Shown piece by piece: positions 21,661 through 32,848 of a DNA stretch of 64,000 nt (the stretch's first letter is position 1; each line of letters starts with the position of its first letter). Location: positions 186,001 through 250,000 of the forward strand of contig QYAI01000051.1 of the NCBI GenBank assembly GCA_003988855.1, in the 5' to 3' direction. The DNA comes from Arachnopeziza araneosa (lineage: Eukaryota; Ascomycota; Leotiomycetes; Helotiales; Arachnopezizaceae). The notes under the pieces were generated by a model. That model saw only the letters and a program-made list of their open reading frames with translations, did no database searches and was not told where the DNA came from. The position numbers and the translations under genes were made by a program.

Positions 21661-24003
21661 ATGGGGTTGACCGACTTCTTAACATGGCGTAGCAACGCTG
21701 CTGTTGCCACCCTACCACTTGTAGCGGACGAAGATCTGGCAGCAGATGTGGACGAACCACCAGACAGTCAGATCAATCAAAAAGCGGCTCAAGCCTCCTT
21801 CGCCAAATCTTCGATTCCAATGACTTCGAGTCACAAGGAGTCGCTACTCACTAAAGCTTTCCAAAATAAGAGCGAGCCCGAAAATCACAAGTCCGAAGTC
21901 CACGCTACGACAGACCTCACTCGTCGGCGTTCAATGATGAGCAATGCCAGCCTCGCATCAACTGCTGAGCTCACCAGCGACGGCGGCTTGACAAGTCCAG
22001 CTCGCACAAATACACCAAGCCCACCCATTCCAAGAGCAACATACACAAGCTTTGCTCCCTACACGATAGTTTCAAAAACCAGCCCTCGTAATCTAACCAC
22101 AACAGTGAAAACGGAGGACAAAGAGTTTCAAAGAATCCCCAGCACCGTCGATGTGTCCCCCAAGCCACAGTCACCTGTCGCAGCCGCTCCTGCTAGGAAA
22201 CGTTGCATCACCTTCATGTGTGATGGAAACAAGGGTAATTCCTCTAAAGCTGGCGTCACGAGCTCCACATCACCGCAGGAAGAACCCACCCCAACGGCCA
22301 TTGTTGCTCCTCAGCCTCAGCAGCCACGAAAATGCACGATTAAGTTTGCCTGTCCAGGGCCGAAGCCATCAGACAAGCTCGTCAAGGTCGAAGCAACCAC
22401 TCCACCTCAATCAAAATCAACAGACGCCCTGAAACGATCGAATCGATCGCCGTCTATACCACGAAAATCACCACGTCCCGGGTCTGCATCCCGAATTCAT
22501 CGGGAAACAACGGCGACTATTAGACGTGCTTCTCAAAGTCCCGTAGCGGTACGGGCGAAGCCTAAGTATATCATCGCGGATGAGAAAACCATTCAATCTT
22601 CCGAGGCCACTAGGTTCCATGAGTTTGCGAGCGAAGAACTTCAGGAGGATGACTGGATTCGCAAGGATGTTGAGGTACCCAAAACTAAGTTGACTATCAA
22701 TGATACACTTAAGATGGAGAATGCCATCCGTCGTCTTGGAAACGAAGCAGAGGAGGAAGCGATGGAAGAAGATGAGGAAGATGAGGAAGTGAATGATTCG
22801 GAAGATGGAGATGGATTCGACGAGGATGAGAACGAGGAAGAGGAGGAAGAGGAAGAAGAGGAGGAGGAGGAGGAGGAGGAGGAGGAGGAGGAGGAGGAGG
22901 AGTTCGAAAACTCAGAAGATGATGCTTCCGACGGAAATGAGACTGATAATGAAGCTGGATTTGCTGAATCTGATGATGAGAGTGACGGTGGAGGAGAGTT
23001 TGCGTTCTGGACACCCGGAAGGCGACTACGCGGTAATGGAGAAGCCAGCACGTATCGACCTTCAGCTCATAGAGCTGCTTCTGTCTCCTCGATTGATTCA
23101 TTGAATCACATGGAGCTCTCTAATGGGAGGAAAAAGATACGTCGTCGTCCCATCAAAATACGACCCGGTACACCAGACCTCCCAGACAGCACAGACTTTG
23201 TTTGCGGGACTCTTGATGAAGATCGTCCTTTGGAAGACGCTTATGTTTCCTGTATGGAAGCCAGAAAGCATGCCAAGCATAAACTCACTCCTCAAGACAT
23301 TGATCCTAGCTTTCCAACTTCGGATCTTGAGGAGGAAGATGAGAATGATGTTGATGACGCTGCTCACGACAGTGACGAGCATGTTTGGATTCATGGAAAG
23401 TTTGAGGAATCTGAGGACGAGCGGTTGGGTCGACGTCGAACAAATCCGCGACGTAAATCACCTCAGCACTCCCCTAGGAGAATTCATTCGCCTCCACCTC
23501 CTCGGAGACTACATTCTCCTCCTCCCGCTAAGCATCGCCTTCGTTCACCGCCTCCTCGCAAACTATTTGGCAACTCGCCTAAAAGGATGCGTTCACCCCC
23601 TCCAGCTCGCATGATTCAATCTCCACCTGCTTCACCTACAGCAAGTAGCCACGCTATCACTTTCGCACCACTTGGATCTCGACCCGGTCTCACGCATACC
23701 AAATCGCTTCCTCGCACCCCGAACGCTTTTTGTCGTGCTTACCACGCAGCTCGCCTAGTTGCTGCGAATGGAAACGATGGCAGTGAAAACAATGATGGTC
23801 ATGTCCGAGGCGCCATTGATATCGTCAAAGGCCTTGAACAACGACGCCAACGGCGGAAAGAAAAGTTTCTCCAAAATCGGAAGAACAAAGTTCACACGGA
23901 GCGACGACCTCAACCAGGCAAAGGAGCTGAGAGGATGCGTGAACTAGGACTACTCATGGCTGGCAAGACTGGAGCCAATGATCCGTATATGATGTCTGCT
24001 TGA
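21661..24003 (+). CDS. Extremely acidic DUF2457-type protein
   Basis: Single exon. I take the ATG at 21661 (MGLTDFLTWRSNAAVATLPL), which opens the conserved N-terminal block; an ATG ten codons upstream (21631) is in frame. 780 residues. Order: conserved N-terminus; a Ser/Thr/Pro-rich region; two similar short Cys motifs, KRCITFMCDG and RKCTIKFACPG, about 45 residues apart; then a very acidic stretch with more than 20 consecutive Glu (about residues 392-415). After this come basic RRRPIKIRPG and a run of SPPP-R/K repeats (about residues 605-660), and finally a conserved-looking FCRAYHAARL and a basic tail. The pattern fits the fungal 'extremely acidic' family (DUF2457), of unknown function. 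Nuclear or chromatin association is plausible from composition only. Confidence 0.8.
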   Translation: MGLTDFLTWRSNAAVATLPLVADEDLAADVDEPPDSQINQKAAQASFAKSSIPMTSSHKESLLTKAFQNKSEPENHKSEVHATTDLTRRRSMMSNASLASTAELTSDGGLTSPARTNTPSPPIPRATYTSFAPYTIVSKTSPRNLTTTVKTEDKEFQRIPSTVDVSPKPQSPVAAAPARKRCITFMCDGNKGNSSKAGVTSSTSPQEEPTPTAIVAPQPQQPRKCTIKFACPGPKPSDKLVKVEATTPPQSKSTDALKRSNRSPSIPRKSPRPGSASRIHRETTATIRRASQSPVAVRAKPKYIIADEKTIQSSEATRFHEFASEELQEDDWIRKDVEVPKTKLTINDTLKMENAIRRLGNEAEEEAMEEDEEDEEVNDSEDGDGFDEDENEEEEEEEEEEEEEEEEEEEEEEEFENSEDDASDGNETDNEAGFAESDDESDGGGEFAFWTPGRRLRGNGEASTYRPSAHRAASVSSIDSLNHMELSNGRKKIRRRPIKIRPGTPDLPDSTDFVCGTLDEDRPLEDAYVSCMEARKHAKHKLTPQDIDPSFPTSDLEEEDENDVDDAAHDSDEHVWIHGKFEESEDERLGRRRTNPRRKSPQHSPRRIHSPPPPRRLHSPPPAKHRLRSPPPRKLFGNSPKRMRSPPPARMIQSPPASPTASSHAITFAPLGSRPGLTHTKSLPRTPNAFCRAYHAARLVAANGNDGSENNDGHVRGAIDIVKGLEQRRQRRKEKFLQNRKNKVHTERRPQPGKGAERMRELGLLMAGKTGANDPYMMSA
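22834..22903 (+). repeat. Purine-only GAG/GAA tract coding poly-glutamate
   Basis: About 70 bases of GAG and GAA codons inside the DUF2457-type gene. The antisense reading gives poly-Ser, which is a shadow frame. Likely length-variable between strains. Confidence 0.9.
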
Positions 24004-24787
24004 ACACTACATATCTTTCATTTGTATATTTTTGATTCTTCCCCATCCGCATCGTCGATTTTCGAGACGGATCGAGGGTCTTGTACATAAGTCCAAGCTT
24101 CTTACACACTTTATCAAGATGAATGTTGGCGCCCTACAGAGCGAAACATGAATCGCATTGCATCATACCCCGGGTTTGGGACGGATGTTGGATCATTGTT
24201 TGGACCCATTGAGAGCATAGCATAGCGTCGGTAGCATACGGCAAGAGGGTCAATTTTGAGACTGTTTGGTTGAAGCTGGCTGAGTGGTTCATAATAGCCA
24301 CTCGTTGAGCTTATTAGCTCCAACAATGAAGTCTTATACAACATCGTATTGAGCTGCTCCTTTCACTTTCATCGTCTATATTAAATTTGCGCTTCATAAT
24401 AATAGCTTTAGAGAATGTAATCTTTTCGGTCTATAGGACATGATGTAGAATATGAACTAAGAATAGGCAATGAACCTGTCTTGCAATGTCATCTTTTCGC
24501 ATGACGGTTTGGATTTTTGCTCTCATAATATTCAAGAACTTTTACTTACAACTCACCCGATACGTGACCTGTTGATGATATGTTGCCACTTTCGTTGATG
24601 CCTCATGGTGCCTCGCCTGTCAGAAGGCATCAACATTTTAGCGTGCAGCTTGATTCTTGACAACGCCAGATTGACCCCAAGAACTTCTAGGCCGCTGCAA
24701 GATCTCGCGACAACAATATTTCCACAAACCAATCCCGCTTCGATTCCCAATCTACCCTTCTTAAGTTACTCGCAGAAATAGAGCAAG
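24004..24787. other. Intergenic: 3' flank of the acidic-protein gene and SAR1 promoter
   Basis: 780 bases, AT-rich; nothing recognised. Confidence 0.4.
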
Positions 24788-25699
24788 ATGTGGATTGTCA
24801 ACTGGTGTAAGTTACCTTGCAGGAAACTTGGTTTCAAAGAATCATGTCGGCCTTGAAACTGACATTTTTTCTTCCTTACAGTTTGGGACACGCTGGCATC
24901 ACTTGGCCTCTTGAACAAGCATGCTAAACTCCTCTTCCTCGGCCTCGATAACGCCGGAAAGACAACTCTTTTGCATATGTTGAAGGTACGTCGAGAGAGG
25001 TGTGGAAATACGCCAGCAGCCCTTCCAGTATATGGATTGGTGTTATCTGTCATTTGTTGTATAACTTGCTAATGTATATTCTCCGGGTAGAATGATCGAG
25101 TTGCTATCCTCCAACCTACACTTCACCCCAGTGAGTACTCGAGGCAACGGGTCTCGAGGCAACAAGCACGTGCGCATGGCTAACTATTGCCCAGCATCTG
25201 AAGAGCTTGCGATTGGCAATGTGAAATTTACAACATTCGACTTAGGCGGACATCAACAAGGTTTGTGATTTTGCCTCTATCGTTACTGAGTTTCTGCTCA
25301 CCGGATTAGCCCGCCGTCTCTGGAAGGACTATTTCCCCGAGGTTTCGGGGATCGTATTTCTTGTCGACGCCAAGGACCATGAACGTCTACCAGAATCAAA
25401 AGCAGAACTTGATGCCCTGTTGAGCATGGAAGAGTTGAGCAAAGTCCCGTTCGTTGTTTTGGGCAACAAGATCGATCACCCCGACGCCGTCAGCGAAGAT
25501 GAGTTGAGACATCAGCTGGGCTTATATCAAACGACGGGCAAGGGCAAGGTTCCTCTTGAGGGTATTAGGCCTATTGAGGTTTTCATGTGCTCTGTTGTCA
25601 TGAGGCAGGGTAGGTGCTGCCAAAATTTACACATATTCAAAATCTAACATGTGAATAGGTTACGGCGAAGGCATTAGATGGTTGTCACAATATGTTTAG
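24788..25699 (+). CDS. SAR1: Small COPII GTPase Sar1
   Basis: Six exons: 24788-24806, 24882-24985, 25091-25130, 25195-25260, 25310-25609, 25659-25699; 189 residues, the usual Sar1 length. The protein starts MWIVNWFWDTLASLGL, the amphipathic membrane-inserting helix that replaces myristoylation. G1 is GLDNAGKTT, the switch I threonine lies in LQPTLHPTSEEL, G3 is DLGGHQQ, G4 is NKID and G5 is in FMCSVVM. It ends GYGEGIRWLSQYV. Sar1-GTP recruits Sec23/24 at ER exit sites to form COPII vesicles. Introns 2-5 are phase 0 or 1 and all junctions keep the frame. Identification is essentially certain. Confidence 0.98.
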
Positions 25700-26308
25700 A
25701 TAGGCAGATCAACGACTTGGGATAATCAGAAGAGGCTATGAGGCAAGAGGTTTCCAATTGAGCAAGTTATGATGGGCGGAGTTTATAAAGGTCGTCTTGC
25801 GTGCTTTCTGGCTAAGGTCTTTTGAAGATGGAAGGTCCAAATCCCCTAAGAAAGAAATAGCCAGCATATTTGTATCACAGCATAGTATCGCGATCAAATT
25901 TCCTCTTTTCAAGCTCGCCGACTTTTTGCTACGTCTGGGTGATGGAGGAATGGGTTGGTTAGGAGACAGGGCACATTCTCCCGCACCGCTATCGAAACAC
26001 CACGTTTTCCGACCAGAGTATAACGTAGCAGAGGTTAGATGCCAAATTAACCCGTTCGTTGAGAGAAGCGTATCAAGATGAAATATCAAGCGGTATCCAA
26101 ATCGGAGATTTTGCCATCCCTCGGCATCTCGTACCGACGTCATGCTCGAGCCACCGACCATTTCCCCAACAGATGTACAATCTTAGTTTCTAATAAACAA
26201 ACCCAAACCCAGGCACCGGCTCCTTGCGTTCATTCTTGCTCCATCCATAATGACCCGCCACGCTGCAGATGGAAGCTCCACGTCAACCACGATATAAGTA
26301 CCACAATC
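25700..26308. other. Intergenic: SAR1 3' flank and lipase promoter/leader
   Basis: 600 bases without a supported gene. The frame of the following gene is open 77 codons upstream, but its composition is UTR-like and a better ATG exists at 26309. Confidence 0.4.
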
Positions 26309-28634
26309 ATGGCCGACTTAAGACGTAGCACCAATGGCCCCGCGCCCGACAGCCCAGAAGGCTTTGACCCCTCCCTTCTCCCGGACTATGACCGTGACTT
26401 TCTCTCTGCAGATGATTTGCAAGCCTTCGCAGATGCGCTCTCAGCGCCTGATCCTTCCCCTTCGACGGAGGACCTCCTCGCCTCGCCTAAAAGCCCGAGA
26501 AGCCCCAGTCTAGGTCGTGGGAGCGTTGATTCTGGCCGGACCAGGCTGGTCAGAGGAGAAGGATCTAAGAGTCGAGAGAGCCTGTTTATTACCGCGCAGA
26601 ATGACTGGGCGCCCGTTACACCGCGGAAGAAGATGGGGAAGCGGAGGCGGAAACAAAGAAGAAGCAGTGATGAGACCCGCGAAGGATACCTCTACCCTCT
26701 CCTTGCATGGCCATTGCTGGGCATCGTAGGCACATGGATTGCGGGGCTGGGGGTTAGTTATATGCTTACCAGACTGTATATCTGGCTCTACGAGCATTTC
26801 ATTGCGTGGAGAGGGAAGAGGGAGAATTTGAGGAGGAAATTGCAGGCAGCCACGAATTATACGGATTGGGTCGCTGCCGCGAGAGACCTGGATACCTTTC
26901 TTGGGAATGATAAGTGGAAGGTCGACGATCAGTATGCATACTATGATAGCAAGACTGTGAGGAGGGTGCTGGATCAGATTCGCAAGTGTAGGAGAAAGAT
27001 TGAGGCGAATGTGCAGAGTGGCAGAAACGGAAACGGAGACAAGGAGAGAGAGAAAGCAGTGGAGGATCTGAAGGCATTGATTGAGGCGTGTGTGAAGAAT
27101 AACTTTGTTGGCGTAGAGAATTCGAGACTGTATTCGCAGACTTATTACGGGACCAAGAATCTAGTCCAGGAATTTATAGACGAGGGTAGGTTGAGATCTT
27201 CTCCTACATGTACAATGCTAATGTAGCCTCAGTTGAGCGAGGTGTAAGAATACTGGCTGATGCCGACCAGCTCGGTGCTGAAGAGAAGCGAACGCTGTTC
27301 AAACGCATGCACACCAACTTTGGAAGAACGGCATTATGTTTATCTGGAGGCGGTTCTTTTGCGTATTACCACTTCGGTGTGGTAAAAGCACTCCTCGATG
27401 CGAATCTTTTGCCGGAGGTGATTACAGGAACTTCTGGCGGCGCCTTGATTGCAGCACTGGCAGCAACGCGGACCAACGAAGAGCTGAAGCAGTTGCTAGT
27501 CCCAGCTCTTGCGGACAAAATCACTGCTTGTTCAGAGCCCTTGACTACTTGGATACCCAGATGGTGGAAAACAGGTGCCAGATTTGACTCGGTGGATTGG
27601 GCAAAGAGGTGCAGCTGGTTTACGAGAGGGAGCATGACGTTTCGTGAAGCCTATGAGAGGACTGGGAGAATCTTGAATGTATCTTGTGTTCCAGCTGATC
27701 CCCATTCTCCTACGTGAGTTACTACTCCAGTACAGATGACAAGTGCTGATCATAGTTTAGAATTCTCACCAACTATCTAACTAGTCCAGACTGTGTAATC
27801 TGGTCTGCAGTTCTCGCCTCAGCCGCGGTTCCTGGCATTTTGAACCCAGTAGTTCTCATGATGAAAACTCGAGATGGAACACTTGTCCCATACTCTTTCG
27901 GCCACAAATGGAAAGATGGCAGTCTTCGCACTGATATCCCCCTCAAAGCACTCAACCTCCACTTCAACGTCAATTTCAGCATCGTTTCACAAGTGAATCC
28001 CCACATCAACCTTTTTTTCTTCTCCTCTCGGGGCTCCGTTGGCCAGCCCGTAACACATCGTCGCGGTCGTGGCTGGCGAGGTGGATTCCTCGGTTCCGCT
28101 ACTGAGCAATATCTCAAACTCGACCTGAACAAATGGTTGAAAGTCGTTCGCCACTTAGAGCTACTTCCTCGACCACTAGGTCAAGACTGGAGTGAGATCT
28201 GGCTCCAACAATTTAGTGGAACCATCACCATTTGGCCCCGCTCCATCATCTCCGATTTCTGGCGCATTCTAAGTGATCCCAATCCCAAACAACTTGCCCG
28301 TATGTTACACGTAGGCCAGCAGAGTGCGTTCCCCAAACTCAAGTTCTTGGCCAATAGAATGAAGGTTGAGCGCATGATTGAGAAGGGCAGGAAGGAGACA
28401 AGAATCAATATCCGGAGAGGCAGTATCGAAAGCATTCTCAGTGAAGATGATATGAGGAGTCTGTTACGAAGGACAGAGGGTGATGGCGGAACTGCCACAG
28501 AAGAAGAAACTGATGGGGTAACGACGGGGGATGAGTTTGAGGAAGCGGTTGTAGAAAAAGATAAAGAGAGCGAGAATGGGAATGAGAATGAGAAGGTGGA
28601 GTTGGTCGATGAGACCGGAGGTGTGAAGCTGTGA
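26309..28634 (+). CDS. Patatin-like phospholipase/triacylglycerol lipase, membrane-anchored
   Basis: Exons 26309-27185, 27227-27713, 27761-28634; 745 residues. Residues 1-125 are Ser/Pro-rich and disordered, with a basic patch (KKMGKRRRKQRR). A hydrophobic hairpin at about 128-161 resembles the DUF3336/Tgl3-Tgl4 membrane region. The patatin domain follows. The oxyanion loop is LSGGGSFAYYHFG (about 331-343), the nucleophile Ser362 is in GTSGG and the dyad aspartate Asp507 is in WKDGSLRTD. So both catalytic residues are present. Relatives hydrolyse triacylglycerol or phospholipid at lipid droplets. The C-terminal 90 residues are acidic. Introns are 41 and 47 nt; the first has a TGCTAAT branch-like site. 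The substrate is not decided by sequence. Confidence 0.92.
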
Positions 28635-29127
28635 GAAATCGTGGGTTTAGGATAAGGAATGCATTCACGGCGCTCGGATACCATGATTCATGATAAACTG
28701 TAGACTTATATAGTCTAGACTCAATAGGATCGGCTTTAGGATACTGTGCGTTGTATCTACATACTGCGGACTCATGCTATATGACTTCTCTTAGGTTTGG
28801 AAAGGAAGCTATGGAAGCTCGACTTGCCAAATTTATGATCCTAGAGGTATGTTGAGGGCATGATGCTTTCCATCCATCGCTTTCCTTTAGTAGGTATTTC
28901 AGCCTTCTTCTAAAGATTGTAAGGAGCCATAAACAAATCTACACATAGATAAGATTAACGTCCGGGAAAGGAGAGAAGTCAATTCCTACCTTTTAGAGTT
29001 AAAAATTCTAGCTATTGTTGCCAAGTGGATGGAAGTTGAGTAGAGTTAACGCTTTTGAATTATTCTTGTTTCCAAAACATAAAGTATATATTTGAAAGCA
29101 ACGTCCAACCGCCCAAGTTGTTCATTA
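28635..29127. other. Convergent intergenic region between lipase and APP1
   Basis: 490 AT-rich bases between facing 3' ends; nothing else recognised. Confidence 0.4.
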
Positions 29128-31680
29128 TCACCTCTTTAAATCCTTAACTTTAACCTCCCCTCCACCATGTCCCATCTTTCCCTTCCCATTCCGTCCTCCA
29201 TACCCCTCCACTTGCATATCACTCAAATTCTTCTCAACTAACTGTATCGCTTCCAAGCAGACATCACTACCCACTTTCCATCCTCTAAGCACCACACCTT
29301 GCGAGTCTAAAATATCTTTTGCTCTCTTCCAGCGACGCTTCCAGAGATCTAATTTCTTGCTCACGGGTACGGTATGGTTCGGGCGGTACGTTTCATCGTC
29401 TGACGTGTCAGTGCTGTTCCCGTTCCACGACATGCGCTTGGTGACTGCGTTGAGTGATGAAGTGCCAGTCCCTCGACGAGGTGGAGGTGGTGGTTTGTCA
29501 GAAATTGATGGTGTCTCGGAAGCGGATCCCCGGCCAGGTATGTAGGATCTCATCTCAGGGAGAGAATTATAAGCTGCAGAGACTTTGTGTCTTGCGCTTG
29601 TGAGATAGGTATCTTCTGACAGGTTAAAATCTGCTGAAGCTTGAGTTTGTTTCAACGGATGCGCTTGAGGAGCGTCTGGTTGGATGTTGGAGCGGCGCGG
29701 CTTTGGTGGCGGCGGCGGATTGCTCTTACTGCTGGCCGTTATAGTATCAGGGCTAGTATTCGGAGCACCTCGGAGGGCTAGAGGCTTTGCTGGTCGAGGA
29801 GGCGCTGCTCGGCTGCTGGTTTCTGGTGCTGACTTCCTTCTTGGTGAATCAAGAAGACCGGTTGTTGAAGCAGATCTGGGCATTACTTGGCGATGCGAAC
29901 TGTGAATGTCCAATTGTTCAGGTTCGTCATCGATGTCAATAAGTTTGCCCATTGCCGGTCCATCACTAGTCTGCAGCGTAACTTCAGTATTAGGCCGTCG
30001 AGGAAGGGCGGGTCGTTGCTCTGGAGAGTCTGTTGGACTTAGGCGAGGCGATATGCGGCTATCTATAGATGGATTTCGAGAAGCTTTTGCTCTACTTCTT
30101 TCGTGATCACCACTGAGTGGTCCCATTGCTGAGTCAAAGAAGCCTTGGCTTTCCGGCGTAGTTACATCTCGGATAAAGATAGCAATAATCTTGCCTGGGT
30201 TTGCAAGAACCACGTCTGTATACACTTCTAGGTCTGCTTCGCCACTGTCGCCAACAAGTATAAACCTTCGCTCAGGGAAGTCTCGCATGATTTTCTCTAG
30301 AGTTCCTTTTTTTCTCTCTGCTACAGGTTCGAATATTCCTTGAAGCATTCCGCTATATTGTTTCAAATGGTACGATCCTGGAGGGAGACCAGCGACTCGA
30401 AAGAAACTGACCAGAACAGGGAAAAGTTGCCATGGAGAATTACTAACATAATGAATACCAACACCCATATCATACAGAGTGTTGTACCATTCTCTGACCC
30501 CTTCGATAGTAAGATCTGCCAGATCTCGAATAAAGGCATTCCTAAAAATCTCTCGTGCTCCTGAACCAATGGATGAATGTTTAATGGTATCGTCGACATC
30601 ACTAATCAAGCTTACACCCTTTATTTCAGTGATCTTAACGTCTGCCGTTGCTGATAATCCCTCAGACGCTAACACTCTAACATGGGTTGGTACAAATTCG
30701 AGCGGTGCTCTCATATTAAAGTGACCAGCTTCATTAGTGATGACGGTCCGGGAGACGGAAGTGGTTTCATTGTAAAAAAATATTGTGATAGGCGTTGATA
30801 CTAAAGGATTCGTCAAGAATGGTCTCAGGCGTGCCATTAGATGCGAATTAGCTGTAAGTAACTCGGCTTCACTCATATCCGCGGGTTGATTCCAAGAAGC
30901 ACGTTTCGACAGATGTCCTGGTCCCGGAGGTTGGTCTGCACCAACAGAGGGAGTGATGGTTCGTGATCTCAGCTTATCGCCATAAATGCTTTCTTCGTCC
31001 TCACCGTTCCTTGGTCTCTCGCTATAACCTCCTTGAGAGGCAACGTTTTCTTCGCCCTCTCCACGCCTCAGAATTTGTTCGGCTTCAGCTGCAATCTTCT
31101 CCTGTTCACGACGAGCTTCGTGCTCTTTGTGTCTCGATAATAGAGATGATGGTTCTGGACTCTGTTCTCTGCTTGGTTGTTTGGGAGCTGGTATGCCACT
31201 TAGCTGACGAGCCAAGCCAATGAGAAGTCTATTCCTCCTCGTCATAGGTCCTCGATGGGGGGAATAAATCCAACCTCGAACATCCACGTCAACTATAGCC
31301 CTATCATCCTCAAATTTCTGCCACTCTCTGGCCCAATATTCACCATCACCAGGCCCATCTGAATCGCTGGTCGCGCCCCTCTTTGCATCTGGATTCGGCC
31401 TTTCTTTGGTGTGCCGCCTAGCATACGAAGGGAAGAGAACAAGTTGTTCATCGCCATGTGATACAATAGCAACATCTGGAAACGAGCCCGGTATGTCCCT
31501 TGAATCATCGTCAAAGTCTCCGTTACCTGCGCCCCATTTCTCCGTGTAGGATTGTTGGTATGACTGTCGGATATCATTTGCTGCCTTTAGATACCCCGCG
31601 AGCTTCTTCCTGCGAGCTCCACGCTCCCTTCCCTCACCATAACCGCTGCTATCGCCGCCACTGGTGAAATTACCAGACAT
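29128..31680 (-). CDS. APP1: App1-type Mg2+-dependent phosphatidate phosphatase
   Basis: Single exon, 850 residues from the ATG at 31680 (MSGNFTSGG); the frame is open slightly further but only with GTG. A DUF2183/LNS2-like domain covers about 280-500. Its HAD catalytic motif is DVDDT (about 361-365) in SLISDVDDTIKHSSIGSG, and later motifs are HYVSNSPWQLFP and RRFILVGDSGEADLEVY. The N-terminus is conserved in App1 (ARRKKLAGYLKAANDIRQSY). The C-terminal half is disordered, with SH3-ligand runs PPPPKPRR and PPPPRR, which fit App1 binding to endocytic SH3 proteins at actin patches. The enzyme converts phosphatidate to diacylglycerol during endocytosis. Catalytic residues are intact. Confidence 0.93.
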   Translation of the reverse strand: MSGNFTSGGDSSGYGEGRERGARRKKLAGYLKAANDIRQSYQQSYTEKWGAGNGDFDDDSRDIPGSFPDVAIVSHGDEQLVLFPSYARRHTKERPNPDAKRGATSDSDGPGDGEYWAREWQKFEDDRAIVDVDVRGWIYSPHRGPMTRRNRLLIGLARQLSGIPAPKQPSREQSPEPSSLLSRHKEHEARREQEKIAAEAEQILRRGEGEENVASQGGYSERPRNGEDEESIYGDKLRSRTITPSVGADQPPGPGHLSKRASWNQPADMSEAELLTANSHLMARLRPFLTNPLVSTPITIFFYNETTSVSRTVITNEAGHFNMRAPLEFVPTHVRVLASEGLSATADVKITEIKGVSLISDVDDTIKHSSIGSGAREIFRNAFIRDLADLTIEGVREWYNTLYDMGVGIHYVSNSPWQLFPVLVSFFRVAGLPPGSYHLKQYSGMLQGIFEPVAERKKGTLEKIMRDFPERRFILVGDSGEADLEVYTDVVLANPGKIIAIFIRDVTTPESQGFFDSAMGPLSGDHERSRAKASRNPSIDSRISPRLSPTDSPEQRPALPRRPNTEVTLQTSDGPAMGKLIDIDDEPEQLDIHSSHRQVMPRSASTTGLLDSPRRKSAPETSSRAAPPRPAKPLALRGAPNTSPDTITASSKSNPPPPPKPRRSNIQPDAPQAHPLKQTQASADFNLSEDTYLTSARHKVSAAYNSLPEMRSYIPGRGSASETPSISDKPPPPPRRGTGTSSLNAVTKRMSWNGNSTDTSDDETYRPNHTVPVSKKLDLWKRRWKRAKDILDSQGVVLRGWKVGSDVCLEAIQLVEKNLSDMQVEGYGGRNGKGKMGHGGGEVKVKDLKR

Positions 31681-32848
31681 GGTCACTTTGAGTTGTTTTA
31701 CAGTCTCATTGTTTTGGGGAGTACTGAATGTCTTACGGCCACGGCGTCGTAGCAGATCAACGATAGTCCAACCCGCAGCCTTCCTCTCTTGCTTCCGCCT
31801 CTGACGCTTAAGGATATAACTGTAGATGCGAGACTGCGCTCGATGCTTGTAATACGGGAGTGTATCGAGGCGGAAATTGGCAAATCTAGTTCGTGCAGAC
31901 TGCTGTGGATGAGCAAATAGGTATCTTAAAAGGCTCTGACGGTGGTGAGGCTGTCCTGCAGCTCCAGACCGAAATGGAGGAGCCAGCTTGTAGTAGCAAA
32001 ATGTTTTACAGAGACATAATGAAGGAGGAGGAAGGAGGGAGGAGGGAGAATTTAAACACTACAGACTCGAGTTCATGAGTGCTTGAGCTGTAAGAGGTAA
32101 ATAAATCAGAAGGCTTGATAGCTAGGCGCTGTCGAGAATCCGCGGCTGACGCAGGGAATCATGGGTCGCAGGGTAAATGGCCGCTGACGTAGTTGCAAAA
32201 TTCAGCGATACCCAACTATGGTGCAACGTGCTCTCTAGTTACTGCCTGTATCGAAAGACTTTATGTTTTATTTCAAGTTGCGCTGCCAGAAAATTACTGA
32301 ATGTGATCTGTAAATTATTATCACGAGAAAAATGCAACTGCGCCCAGTAAAGTCACTTGAGACAGGCACACTGCTCAAGTAAATGTTTTGAGACTCGTGG
32401 TCTCTGAAATGAATTATATTGGATGCTAGTTACAGGTGCCTGTATCTCATCTGTCCTGAATCCCATCTTTGCCAGTCGCTATCGTGTTGCTGTGACGCTG
32501 CAATAGACCTTCTCCGATGCTCTATGAACGCCTGCGCATGAAATGCTCCCTGAAGTTGATTTGGCAATGTGTATCGCCCAGTTCCGTTTACCATTTTATG
32601 TCACGAAACTCCCAAGTATGAGACATGGGGTAGGAAACTCGGCAAGTCTTACAGTATCCCTCACTCGACTCGGTTGAGTCTGGTTTATTAGTAGGGAGGT
32701 TTTTTTTTTTTTGGTAATTCAGCAAAGATGCTGCACTGCAGTGGGAGCTTGCCATGGTTCACAGTAGTCGAACGAAGCTGAAATCTGCAATTAGATGTCG
32801 GTCAATTTGGGAAGAAGGTAAAAGAAGGCGGAGGATTTCGCACAGGGA
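31681..32848. other. Intergenic: APP1 promoter and poly(A) polymerase 3' flank
   Basis: 1.17 kb without a supported gene. Includes a 13-nt T run at 32700-32712. Short frames lack motifs. Confidence 0.5.

Noticed and set aside
22641..23104. Antisense poly-Ser / poly-Pro and plus-frame poly-Arg open frames
   Set aside because: They are shadows of the GAG/GAA poly-glutamate tract in the acidic protein gene.
25736..26161. Minus-strand 141-codon frame between SAR1 and the lipase
   Set aside because: No motif, and it lies across a region looking like UTR/promoter on the other strand.
26309..31680. Idea of a metabolic gene cluster
   Set aside because: Neighbouring genes are housekeeping with independent promoters; no backbone synthase, tailoring set or cluster regulator is present.
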